Assembly (NCBI GenBank): GCA_009785505.1
Contig: WQWA01000008.1
Coordinates: 1 to 57,341 of the forward strand
Source of the DNA: Bacteroidales bacterium
Lineage (GTDB): Bacteria > Bacteroidota > Bacteroidia > Bacteroidales > P3
Direction of reading: 5' to 3'
DNA length: 57,341 bases
Every line of letters begins with the position of its first letter. The first letter of the stretch is position 1. Below are positions 37,722 through 45,801 of the stretch, piece by piece. A program made the translations under genes and the position numbers. The notes below the pieces were generated by a model that ran no database searches, had not been told where the DNA came from, and saw nothing but the letters and a program-made list of their open reading frames with translations.

Positions 37722-38444
37722 ATGCAGATTATGAAAACACAAAACGACATCAGAATTTTACTTGCCGAAGACGACCCAAATTTCGGCCCATTTCTACAAA
37801 CTTATTTGAATGCCAAGGGCTATCCGTGTTTTTTGACTCGTGACGGCGACGAAGCCCTAAACGCTTTTATGACCGGCGAGTATAATTTTTGTATTACCGA
37901 TGTGATGATGCCTGTAAAAGACGGCTTCACACTGGTTAAGCAAATCCGCAAACGCAGTCAAAGCGTTCCAATTTTGTTCACTACAGCAAGAAATTTGGAA
38001 GAAGATCGCTTGAAAGGCTTTCAAGCCGGTGGCGACGACTACATCACCAAACCGTTCAGCATGGAAGAATTGCTATGCCGCATTCAAGCCATTATTCGTC
38101 GCATCGAAACCACCAAACAGCAAGAACAGTTCATGTTTCCAATTGGTAGATTAGTATTCGACTACAAGATGCAATTGATCACAGCGCCCAATCAGCAAAT
38201 CAGATTAACGCCGAAAGAAAGCGACCTACTTCGATTGTTATGTCAATATCAAAATGAAGTGGTTTCTCGAAATTCGGCATTGATAAAAATTTGGGGAAGC
38301 AACAATGTCTATACCATTCGTAGTATGGATGTTTACATGACTAAGCTTCGGAAATTTTTACGAGAAGATCCCAATATTCAATTGCAAAATATCCACGGCA
38401 CAGGCTTCAGGCTGTTTGTCCAAAACAGAAAAAAACGCAGTTAA
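37722..38444 (+). CDS. OmpR-family response regulator (RprY-like)
   Basis: This 240-residue regulator has a receiver domain (AEDDPNFGPFL, phosphoacceptor Asp60 in CITDVMMP, and GGDDYITKPFSMEELL) and a winged-helix DNA-binding domain (LTPKESDLLRLLCQYQNEVV, RSMDVYMTKLRKFL, IHGTGFRLF). The sequence resembles RprY of Bacteroides. A start nine bases later (MKTQNDIRILL) is equally plausible. It is paired with the kinase just upstream but has its own copy of the shared promoter block, so autoregulation is likely. Confidence 0.94.
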   Translation: MQIMKTQNDIRILLAEDDPNFGPFLQTYLNAKGYPCFLTRDGDEALNAFMTGEYNFCITDVMMPVKDGFTLVKQIRKRSQSVPILFTTARNLEEDRLKGFQAGGDDYITKPFSMEELLCRIQAIIRRIETTKQQEQFMFPIGRLVFDYKMQLITAPNQQIRLTPKESDLLRLLCQYQNEVVSRNSALIKIWGSNNVYTIRSMDVYMTKLRKFLREDPNIQLQNIHGTGFRLFVQNRKKRS

Positions 38445-38473
38445 CCGAAGCACGTAGTACGAGCTCAGCGAAG

Positions 38474-40003
38474 CTAATCCAACGACAGTTTTGACAAGTA
38501 AAAAACTATTCGCCTATTCGCACCTCTCAACGTATTGTTTTGAATGGTTTGATAACCGACCACCAAGAAGTTTGAACCGTACCAATGGATAATCCGCGAA
38601 TCATGGTCTTCTACAACTCTGTCGTTTCTGTAAAGTTGCTGAAGCCTTAATGTTCGGTAAGATACTTCGTAAGGATCGAGCGATTTATAAAAAATGTTTG
38701 TGGCATTTGCAAACAGAATCGTTGTTTCGCTCGGATCGGGATAAAAAGCAACTCTGTTGACCAGTCGACTGCTGTTGAGTGCCATCGAAATGTCGGAAAC
38801 ATAGTTTTTCCGAGGTTTTCCATCCGGTCCCAAAAGCCAAATAAATGTGTCATTAAAACTATAACCTTCGAAAACTGTCACCGAGTAAGGCACTACACGG
38901 CCGAAGTGGTCGTGAAATGTCCGCGTAGTCGTTCGATATTCCCGCGTAACGCTTTCGCCGATTAAAGCCAAATCGCCGTTGATTTTTCTTAGTTGAAAAT
39001 TCACTAAAACGTCCATCGAAAAAGGCTGTTGGCGCCTCTCTCGTCTTTGGCGGAGCGTTCGAGATTGCTCCATGCTCACACGTGCATCAACATAATCAAA
39101 ATCCGCAAAATTCTGCATGGATAACAATTGCGTTTCTGACCCGGTGAATTTCATACTGAAAAATCCGGCAGAAGCCGTGAGACGATCGTTGATGTCCATC
39201 CTTTGACGTTCAGACGTCAAGTTGTAAGTTCCGAAAATGAAGACCACCCCTGCCGTGTCTATGAATAATTGTGCTTGAACGGGGCGGCTTTGCCCATCTA
39301 ATCGAACTTCCTGCGAGTGTACTAAATTAGCGAGTGTATCAAAAACGGCAAGCATCAAAAAATCATCTCGACGATTGTTGTCTGCATAAAGCAGATAGAG
39401 CCTTTCCGAAATTGTATCTAAAGCGGCATGGATAACTTCTTGATTTGAAAATCTCCGAAAAGCATATTGATGAAGTAAGGTATCTCCTATTCTCGCAATA
39501 TTTACAGCGCAATCCCCACGATCAATCTGCACTAGCCAGACGCGCGAATTGTGCACAAATCCGGCGGCAGTCGGTGTTCTTGACAATGAGAATAATGTGT
39601 CGGTAGTGTGTACTCCTGTTTGCAAATCGACATTCATTAAAAGTGTCGGCGTATGCGTGTTTCGATAGACTTGATTTCGTAGAAGAAGTTGTAAAATCCC
39701 CTCGTTAAATGCATGACCTACTACTGCATATTCGATAGGAAACTGAGTGCGAATCTGCCATCTTTGTCTGAGAAAAACATCGTAGAATAAAAAATCTTGA
39801 TTATTTCCTACCTGCGAACGCCTGGTAACATCGCTTGTTGCCGTATGAACCAAGACTCCGTTTTCTTCAAGATTGATTAGGGCAAACGGAAAAAATCCTT
39901 CCGACACGGGAATTTCTGCCCGCAAAGGTCGATCCAACTGCGAATGGCCTGTGACAAATGCAGTCAAACAGAACAACAATACTAAAAAACGTTGTTTTTT
40001 CAT
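38474..40003 (-). CDS. Secreted protein of unknown function
   Basis: This 509-residue protein has a clear signal peptide (MKKQRFLVLLFCLTAFVTGH) and no further membrane segments, so it should be periplasmic or outer-membrane associated. The remainder is rich in short beta-strand patterns with repeated aromatic and charged alternation, compatible with a beta-propeller, but I recognise no family motif. The start codon overlaps the stop of the Vsr-Dcm gene by four bases, so translation is probably coupled, an odd partnership for a secreted protein and a DNA methyltransferase. The gene converges on the RprY-like regulator. Confidence 0.75.
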   Translation of the reverse strand: MKKQRFLVLLFCLTAFVTGHSQLDRPLRAEIPVSEGFFPFALINLEENGVLVHTATSDVTRRSQVGNNQDFLFYDVFLRQRWQIRTQFPIEYAVVGHAFNEGILQLLLRNQVYRNTHTPTLLMNVDLQTGVHTTDTLFSLSRTPTAAGFVHNSRVWLVQIDRGDCAVNIARIGDTLLHQYAFRRFSNQEVIHAALDTISERLYLLYADNNRRDDFLMLAVFDTLANLVHSQEVRLDGQSRPVQAQLFIDTAGVVFIFGTYNLTSERQRMDINDRLTASAGFFSMKFTGSETQLLSMQNFADFDYVDARVSMEQSRTLRQRRERRQQPFSMDVLVNFQLRKINGDLALIGESVTREYRTTTRTFHDHFGRVVPYSVTVFEGYSFNDTFIWLLGPDGKPRKNYVSDISMALNSSRLVNRVAFYPDPSETTILFANATNIFYKSLDPYEVSYRTLRLQQLYRNDRVVEDHDSRIIHWYGSNFLVVGYQTIQNNTLRGANRRIVFYLSKLSLD

Positions 40004-41649
40004 AACAAATCCACTATTTTCTTTCCTATTCTCTCTACTAATGTTGTTGTAACAGAGTTCCCTGCCTGCATATAAAGCTTACTATCTACAATAGGCGGTA
40101 AAACAAATTTATCGACCGGGTAGCCTTGGAATGCGAAACATTCTCTTGGCGTCAACTTTCGAATACCAAAGTCATCTCTAATTAATGGCACATTATGCCC
40201 TCCTGCTCCCATATTCGCCGTCAATGTAGGGCAAACATTATTCTTATTTTCACGAGCATAAATTCTACGCCATTGATAAACGGTGTCTTTTTTGGTCATC
40301 GTTTTATCCAGCTCAGGAAAATACGGATGATTTTTGGAATAATAATACTTATCATCTTGCTTCTCCTGATCCAAAATATCATGTATTGTTTTGGTAAGTT
40401 TGATTTCCTTCGGAAAATTAAATTTATCATAATTCTTCACTTGCTTAGGATCAAATGCCACAATAAAAATCCGCTCTCTATTTTGCGGCATATTGGCATG
40501 AGTCATTGAGTTTAAGACTTTATGAAAAACTTTATAACCTAATTTTTCTTCCAAAATTTCGAGTATTGTTTTAAATGTTTGTCCTTTATCATGAGATACC
40601 AAATTTTTCACATTCTCTAAAAAAACAACTTTAGGTCTATGTTTTTCAACAATTTGTTCAATATCGAAAAACAGCGTCCCTCTCGTATCTGTAAACCCTT
40701 TCCTATATCCGGCAATAGAAAAAGCCTGGCAGGGAAATCCTGCACAAAGTATATCAAACTTTTGGGGGATGTAGTTTTTTATAAGCTCCTTTGTTATATC
40801 TCCAAATGGAAAATCGTCAAAATTGGCATAATATGTTGTTTGTGCATCCTTATTCCATTCGCTCGAATAAACGCATTGACCGCCTAAATTTTGAAATGCT
40901 AAGCGAAACCCGCCTACTCCTGCAAATAAATCTATGAAATGAAATTTTGGGTTCTTTTTTGGTGGGAAAGGGATTCTTTCATTACTAAATAAACCAGATT
41001 GTAAGGCTTCATTTACAGCTTCTGATGTAATTGTGTCTTGAGGATAACTGTATGCTAAAAATTCTTTAGCATACTTAATAGCGTTTTTCTTGTAAATTTT
41101 GGAGATCTTCTTATCTTCTGAATTATGCAGATAGTGTGTTAGTATCGCTTTTCCACTATTGTCTGGCTCAACTAATCGAACTTTAAATTGTTTATCCCCA
41201 AATGTATTTAATGATATCCTTTCGGTAAAATTCATTTTTAAGCTATTTATCTCATTTTCGATTTTCAGTATACAGGATAATGCCTCTTTTTCAACTTCTT
41301 TGCTCCAGAAACGCAAAATCGTCCAGCCTTCTTTTGTTAATTTTTCATTTACTTCGTAATCTCTTTGAATATTACGTTTTATTTTTGGAATCCAGTATGC
41401 TTGGTTGCTTTTAATGTTATTTTTTTGTTTTCCCCAATCCTTCCCATGCCAAAATTCTCCATCCACAAAAACAGCAAGTTTTATTTTTTTAAACGCTAAA
41501 TCCGGTGTTCCATAAACAGACTTGTCATTTCTTCTATGCTTATGTCCTCTCGCAAGAAGTGTTTTTGACAATATGATCTCAGCCTTTGTTCCCACAGCTT
41601 TGTTGGACTGCATACTTTTTCTTCTCTGCTCTGCCGTCAAATTATCCAT
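40000..41649 (-). CDS. Vsr-like endonuclease fused to DNA (cytosine-5) methyltransferase
   Basis: This 549-residue protein fuses two DNA enzymes. Residues about 10-125 match very-short-patch repair endonuclease: GTKAEIILSKTLLARGHKHR (Glu24), YGTPDLAF (Asp50) and VDGEFWHGKDW (His68). The usual zinc-binding cysteines are not seen. Residues about 236-549 are a Dcm-type methyltransferase: FIDLFAGVGGFRLAF (SAM), GFPCQAFS (catalytic Cys307), VFLENVKNL, MPQNRERIF and LYMQAGNSVT. The target-recognition region, between QNRER and the last motif, is short. No separate restriction enzyme is nearby. The two parts could pair methylation with T:G mismatch repair, or the nuclease could itself restrict. I use the ATG at 41649; the longer frame includes the promoter. 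Confidence 0.93.
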   Translation of the reverse strand: MDNLTAEQRRKSMQSNKAVGTKAEIILSKTLLARGHKHRRNDKSVYGTPDLAFKKIKLAVFVDGEFWHGKDWGKQKNNIKSNQAYWIPKIKRNIQRDYEVNEKLTKEGWTILRFWSKEVEKEALSCILKIENEINSLKMNFTERISLNTFGDKQFKVRLVEPDNSGKAILTHYLHNSEDKKISKIYKKNAIKYAKEFLAYSYPQDTITSEAVNEALQSGLFSNERIPFPPKKNPKFHFIDLFAGVGGFRLAFQNLGGQCVYSSEWNKDAQTTYYANFDDFPFGDITKELIKNYIPQKFDILCAGFPCQAFSIAGYRKGFTDTRGTLFFDIEQIVEKHRPKVVFLENVKNLVSHDKGQTFKTILEILEEKLGYKVFHKVLNSMTHANMPQNRERIFIVAFDPKQVKNYDKFNFPKEIKLTKTIHDILDQEKQDDKYYYSKNHPYFPELDKTMTKKDTVYQWRRIYARENKNNVCPTLTANMGAGGHNVPLIRDDFGIRKLTPRECFAFQGYPVDKFVLPPIVDSKLYMQAGNSVTTTLVERIGKKIVDLL

Positions 41650-41674
41650 ATTGTCGTATATCCTATTCCAAACG

Positions 41675-41682
41675 CAAAGATA
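41675..41682 (-). promoter_or_regulatory. -7 promoter box of vsr-dcm
   Basis: TATCTTTG on the minus strand lies 25 bases before the ATG at 41649. Together with the miaA box it forms a perfect inverted repeat, gcaaagatacaaaaaa at 41674-41689 against its complement at 41708-41723. Confidence 0.7.
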
Positions 41683-41714
41683 CAAAAAAAAAATGAAAAA
41701 CGAAAACTTTTTTG

Positions 41715-41722
41715 TATCTTTG
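41715..41722 (+). promoter_or_regulatory. -7 promoter box of miaA
   Basis: TATCTTTG lies 20 bases before the miaA ATG at 41743. The -33 zones of the two divergent promoters must overlap in the 32 bp between the boxes. Confidence 0.7.
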
Positions 41723-41742
41723 CAACCTAGTTCGCTGTAGAA

Positions 41743-42609
41743 ATGTCGGTCAAAAAAAACAAACTCATTGTCATTGAAGGTCCCACCGGAGTGGGAAAAA
41801 CGGCTTATGCTATTGATGTTGCAAAAAGGCTAAAGACAGAGATTATTTCGGCGGATTCTCGGCAATTTTACAAGGAATTGAACATCGGTGTCGCCCGTCC
41901 TTCCGAAGAAGAGCTGGCAGAAGTCAAACATCATTTTATTGCACATATCGGCATTGAGGATTATTACAGCGTTTCGAAGTTTGAGACTGAAGTTTTAGCG
42001 TTGTTGGAGAATTTGTTTCAAACGCATGAGGCTGTTGTCATGGTTGGGGGTTCCGGGCTTTATGTGAATGCCGTTTGTCAAGGCATTGACGAACTGCCCG
42101 ATCCTGACGAGCAGTTGCGTGAAAATATTGAAGAACTTTACAAAACACAAGGCATTGAGGCGCTTCGTGCTCAATTGAAAATTTTAGATCCGGTGTTTTA
42201 CAATCAAATTGATTTAGCCAATCACAAGCGTTTGCGGCGAGCATTGGAGGTATGTTTGCAAACCGGAAAACCGTATTCGGAATTACGCACAAATACAAAG
42301 AAAATACGTAATTTCAACATCGAACGCATTGCGTTAAATCGTGATAAAGACGAATTATATAATCGCATCAATATGCGTGTAGATGCAATGATGCAAAACG
42401 GATTGTTTGATGAAGCCAAAAAATTATATCCATTCAAACATTTGAATGCCTTGAATACCGTTGGCTACAAGGAACTGTTCGAATATTTTGATAAAAAAAT
42501 TTCTTTAGAGCAAGCCATTACCGATATCAAGACCCATTCGCGACGCTACGCCAAGCGCCAATTGACGTGGCTTCGAGCACAAGAGAATATTTTGTGGAAA
42601 ACCTTATAG
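41743..42609 (+). CDS. miaA: tRNA dimethylallyltransferase
   Basis: This 288-residue enzyme adds dimethylallyl to A37 of tRNAs reading codons that start with U. Motifs are the P-loop GPTGVGKT at residues 12-19, SADSRQFYKELNIGVARPS, GGSGLYVNA and YAKRQLTWLR. The length is slightly below the usual 300. Its last six bases overlap the end of the convergent porin gene. Confidence 0.96.
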   Translation: MSVKKNKLIVIEGPTGVGKTAYAIDVAKRLKTEIISADSRQFYKELNIGVARPSEEELAEVKHHFIAHIGIEDYYSVSKFETEVLALLENLFQTHEAVVMVGGSGLYVNAVCQGIDELPDPDEQLRENIEELYKTQGIEALRAQLKILDPVFYNQIDLANHKRLRRALEVCLQTGKPYSELRTNTKKIRNFNIERIALNRDKDELYNRINMRVDAMMQNGLFDEAKKLYPFKHLNALNTVGYKELFEYFDKKISLEQAITDIKTHSRRYAKRQLTWLRAQENILWKTL

Positions 42610-43686
42610 CGTAAAAATAAATCTGAGCATTCCAACAGTTCCTGTTTGGCTACCTGTGCGGACAACGTGAAAGGCAGGTTGTATCGCCAAGCGTTCAAAC
42701 CATTGGTATCGCCATGTGATTTCCAAAGCACGTTCACTAATTCCGACAAAATTTGCAGTATTAAAATTTACGCCGAAAGCACACCTATCCTTACCAAATA
42801 AACCTCTGAAATAGAGACCTATTCCAAGAATGGATTTGCATTTAGAGTCGCCATTTAATCCATCGTTTAATTCCAATGATGTGGCTATGTGCGAATATCC
42901 GGCTTGCAAAATGAAACCCATTTCGTGTTGTTCATTTTTGAATATAGATTGCTCTATTTCGGCAAAAAATGACGGTCTCATACGTCTTGAACTATGTGCG
43001 GCAACACCGAAAGAGTATATGCCTTGCCCAATTCTATTTTGCGTATAAACTATTTCGGAAATACTGAAAATGCCGTCGTTGCGAGGATTGAGCCTAAAAG
43101 AGCGGAGAGGTTTTTTTTGAGGATTATGAGCAATGCCGTTGTACAAACTTGTTTTGAGCAACCAATTATCCGTTATTTGAAATTCGGCATGTAAACATAT
43201 TGCCGAAAACGGATAATCTGCCAGCGGAAAATTAAACGATAACGTTGGCAACATGCCCGGCGTGGAGTTTGTAAACAGCGACATATAAGGGTCTGTAAAA
43301 TAATCCTGATTGATATTCCGAACCCCAAAGAACACCGAAAAGCGCCCCCATTGCTGTTGGTAGCCAAGCATCGCCAAACTGAACGGTATTCTTTCGCCCA
43401 AAATGTTGTTGTAGCCCATCAAATCATCAATCACACCACGCTCGAAAAGATGATAAGCCGTTCTGCTTTGAATTAGAAATCTTCCGTTTGTCCAGCGTTT
43501 GTTGATAGTTTCGCTCGGAATTTCGAGAGAAAGATGTAGCAGATTAGACCAATTGTAGTTCCGTCCGAAATTCGTCTGAAAATCTGTGATATATTCCACG
43601 CCAAAATTCGGCTGGGCTTTTGGTACAACCACGCAAACAAGTGCTAAAAAGAACGTTGCAACGATTTTTTTTTTAGTCATCAACAT
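42604..43686 (-). CDS. OprB-like outer-membrane porin
   Basis: This 360-residue protein has a signal peptide (TKKKIVATFFLALVCVVVPK) and a beta-barrel pattern ending in LRFIFTL. Stretches such as YNNILGERIPFSLAMLGYQQ, FGVRNINQDYFTDPYMSLFT and SLYNGIAHNP resemble the carbohydrate-selective OprB porins. A start six bases downstream (MTKKK) is equally likely. The gene begins inside the last codons of the histidine kinase gene, so the porin is co-transcribed with the two-component system and may be part of its response. Specificity is unknown. Confidence 0.72.
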   Translation of the reverse strand: MLMTKKKIVATFFLALVCVVVPKAQPNFGVEYITDFQTNFGRNYNWSNLLHLSLEIPSETINKRWTNGRFLIQSRTAYHLFERGVIDDLMGYNNILGERIPFSLAMLGYQQQWGRFSVFFGVRNINQDYFTDPYMSLFTNSTPGMLPTLSFNFPLADYPFSAICLHAEFQITDNWLLKTSLYNGIAHNPQKKPLRSFRLNPRNDGIFSISEIVYTQNRIGQGIYSFGVAAHSSRRMRPSFFAEIEQSIFKNEQHEMGFILQAGYSHIATSLELNDGLNGDSKCKSILGIGLYFRGLFGKDRCAFGVNFNTANFVGISERALEITWRYQWFERLAIQPAFHVVRTGSQTGTVGMLRFIFTL

Positions 43687-45031
43687 TGAATTTTAGCAAA
43701 ACGGTTACACCCTCCCCTTCTTTCGATAAAATTTCATAATGGATATTGTTTTTTTCCAAAATACGAAGAGCGATGGACAATCCAATACCTGATCCTTGGA
43801 CTTTACTTGTGTTATCGGCTCGATAAAACGGTTTGCTCACATGTTGAATTTGGTCGGTCGGAATGCCGATGCCGTTATCGCGAATTGACAAACAGAGTGT
43901 ATCTTTTTTCTTGAAAATTTCAATTTCGGCAGAATAATCCCCGGAATATTTTACGGCATTTTCAATCAGGTTGAATAATGCCATTATCATCTGTGTTTTG
44001 TCTTTGAAAATGCTTAAAGCATGCATTTCCTCCGGTGAAATATCAACATTGACAAGGATTTTTGAATTTGGATAATAATTTTTCAGTTGATCAACAATTT
44101 CCCAAATCAACTCATCTAAACGAGTTGATGTCGTAATGGCAATATCTTTTCTCAAATCAGAAATAATCAACAGAGCATCCAATATTTTTTCCAATTGATG
44201 AACTTCCTGTATTAATTTTTCGGCTAATTCTTTGTATTCTTCCGGACTGCGATCTTTAATCAAGAAAACTTCCAAATTCCCAAAAATAGAGGCTAACGGC
44301 GTTTTGAATTCATGCGAAACATACTTGACAAAGTTTTTTTGAATAACTACTGTTTCCGAAATTTTCAACAACAATTCGTTGAATGTATCAACTAAGGCTT
44401 GCAGCTCGTCTTCTGTTTTAGGCGAAGTTATTTGCACACTTAGATTTTGTGTTGAAATATTTTTGACTTGATTGATAACTTCTCTAAACGGACGATACGC
44501 CAATTTTGCAATCCACCTACTCAAAAGAATTATCGCCAAAATTCCGGCAACAAATGCCAAAATCAAAATCCAAAGCAAGGTATTGAGTTGTGCCGATAGC
44601 ATCTCCCGGCTTTCTTTCGTTATAATAACAAAATCGCCTTGATTATCGTGATAATAAATGCCGTGATGAAAAAAACCGTCCAACTCAAACGAAAGTGACA
44701 TTTCTTCACGAATTTTTTCAAGAATCAAATCACAGATTTGCGGTGTTTCCGAACCACGCCAAATTATATTATTTGTGTCGTAAACCTGATAACTCATAGT
44801 TACCAGTTCATGGAAATCACGACGTACTATAGCAAACTCCTCGTAGCTCAATTCATCTTCCTCAAGGTAAAAATATGCCGTGAGAAGAGCCATTTTTTCA
44901 AGTCCTCTGTAAATTATTCGTTCTGCGTTGTTGCGGAATGATCCATAAATAAACATGGATATCATCACAAAAACAATCCCGAAAACAACCGAAGTAAGCA
45001 GAGTTAGTCGAGTTTGGATTTTTATATTCAT
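43673..45031 (-). CDS. Sensor histidine kinase with HAMP domain
   Basis: This 452-residue kinase has membrane helices at about 9-30 and 151-171 enclosing a periplasmic sensor of about 120 residues, a HAMP linker (172-225) and a kinase core: His240 in YVSHEFKTPLAS, NLIENAVKYS, DNGIGIPTDQI and GSGIGLSIALRIL. The layout matches CusS/ArlS-type sensors of metals or envelope stress. It starts one base after the stop of the response regulator gene and overlaps the porin start, so three genes form one operon. Confidence 0.94.
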   Translation of the reverse strand: MNIKIQTRLTLLTSVVFGIVFVMISMFIYGSFRNNAERIIYRGLEKMALLTAYFYLEEDELSYEEFAIVRRDFHELVTMSYQVYDTNNIIWRGSETPQICDLILEKIREEMSLSFELDGFFHHGIYYHDNQGDFVIITKESREMLSAQLNTLLWILILAFVAGILAIILLSRWIAKLAYRPFREVINQVKNISTQNLSVQITSPKTEDELQALVDTFNELLLKISETVVIQKNFVKYVSHEFKTPLASIFGNLEVFLIKDRSPEEYKELAEKLIQEVHQLEKILDALLIISDLRKDIAITTSTRLDELIWEIVDQLKNYYPNSKILVNVDISPEEMHALSIFKDKTQMIMALFNLIENAVKYSGDYSAEIEIFKKKDTLCLSIRDNGIGIPTDQIQHVSKPFYRADNTSKVQGSGIGLSIALRILEKNNIHYEILSKEGEGVTVLLKFNVDD

Positions 45032-45032
45032 T

Positions 45033-45716
45033 CTAATTTGATGTTCGTATGCGGTAGCCGATACCTTTAATGGTTTCGATTAATTTTGGCGAATTAGTTA
45101 TGTCTATTTTATTTCGAAGATAAGAAATGTAAACATCGACAACATTAGTGTTGGTGTCGTAATTATAGCCCCAAACAGCGTTTAAAATCTGCGTTCTCGA
45201 CATAATTCTGTTTTTATTTTCCAGCAAATATTTCAGCAGTTTAAATTCTTGAAGCGTCAGTTTTATTTCCTTTTCGCCCCTAACAACGCGATGTTCGTCA
45301 ACATAAAGCGTCAAATTATCACACGACAGAACATTTGACGATTCATCGTAATTTTGCTTTACACGTCGTGTTAATGCTTGAATGCGTGCAATGAGTTCTT
45401 TGAAATGATACGGTTTTGAGAGATAATCATCTGCTCCGTATTCGAGGGCTTTTACTTTATCATCTGTTTCGTTCAATGCACTGAGTGCCAAGATTGGTGT
45501 ATGATTTTTCTTAAATCGGGCGTATTGCAAAAGTTCAAGTCCGTCAATATCGGGTAGCATGATGTCCAACAAAATTATATCCCATTTTTCTTCCGTAATC
45601 AATCGTTGGGCTTCTAATCCCGTTTCCGCCAGCACCACGCCAAAACCGCTTTCTTCAAGCCCTTTGACTAAAAAATCACTAACACGACGGCTGTCTTCTA
45701 CAACGAGAATTCTCAT
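45033..45716 (-). CDS. OmpR/PhoB-family response regulator
   Basis: This 227-residue regulator has a receiver domain (VVEDSRRVSDFL, phosphoacceptor Asp51 in ILLDIMLPDIDG, GADDYLSKPYHFKEL) and a winged helix (LTLQEFKLLKYLLENKNRIM, TNVVDVYISYLRNKID, IKGIGYRIR). It is the first gene of a regulator-kinase-porin operon with a leader of about 48 nt. Its similarity to CusR/CopR-type regulators makes control of the metal efflux genes about 5 kb away conceivable, but this is inference only. Confidence 0.95.
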   Translation of the reverse strand: MRILVVEDSRRVSDFLVKGLEESGFGVVLAETGLEAQRLITEEKWDIILLDIMLPDIDGLELLQYARFKKNHTPILALSALNETDDKVKALEYGADDYLSKPYHFKELIARIQALTRRVKQNYDESSNVLSCDNLTLYVDEHRVVRGEKEIKLTLQEFKLLKYLLENKNRIMSRTQILNAVWGYNYDTNTNVVDVYISYLRNKIDITNSPKLIETIKGIGYRIRTSN

Positions 45717-45768
45717 ACGAAAAAAATTTTAGGCTCAAGACTTAAAGGTGGTCTTTTGCTATTTTTTG

Positions 45769-45776
45769 CAAAGATA
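45769..45776 (-). promoter_or_regulatory. -7 promoter box of the second two-component operon
   Basis: TATCTTTG on the minus strand, 52 bases before the ATG at 45716. Confidence 0.65.
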
Positions 45777-45801
45777 CACTTTTTTTGGGGGTTTAACAAA
45801 T

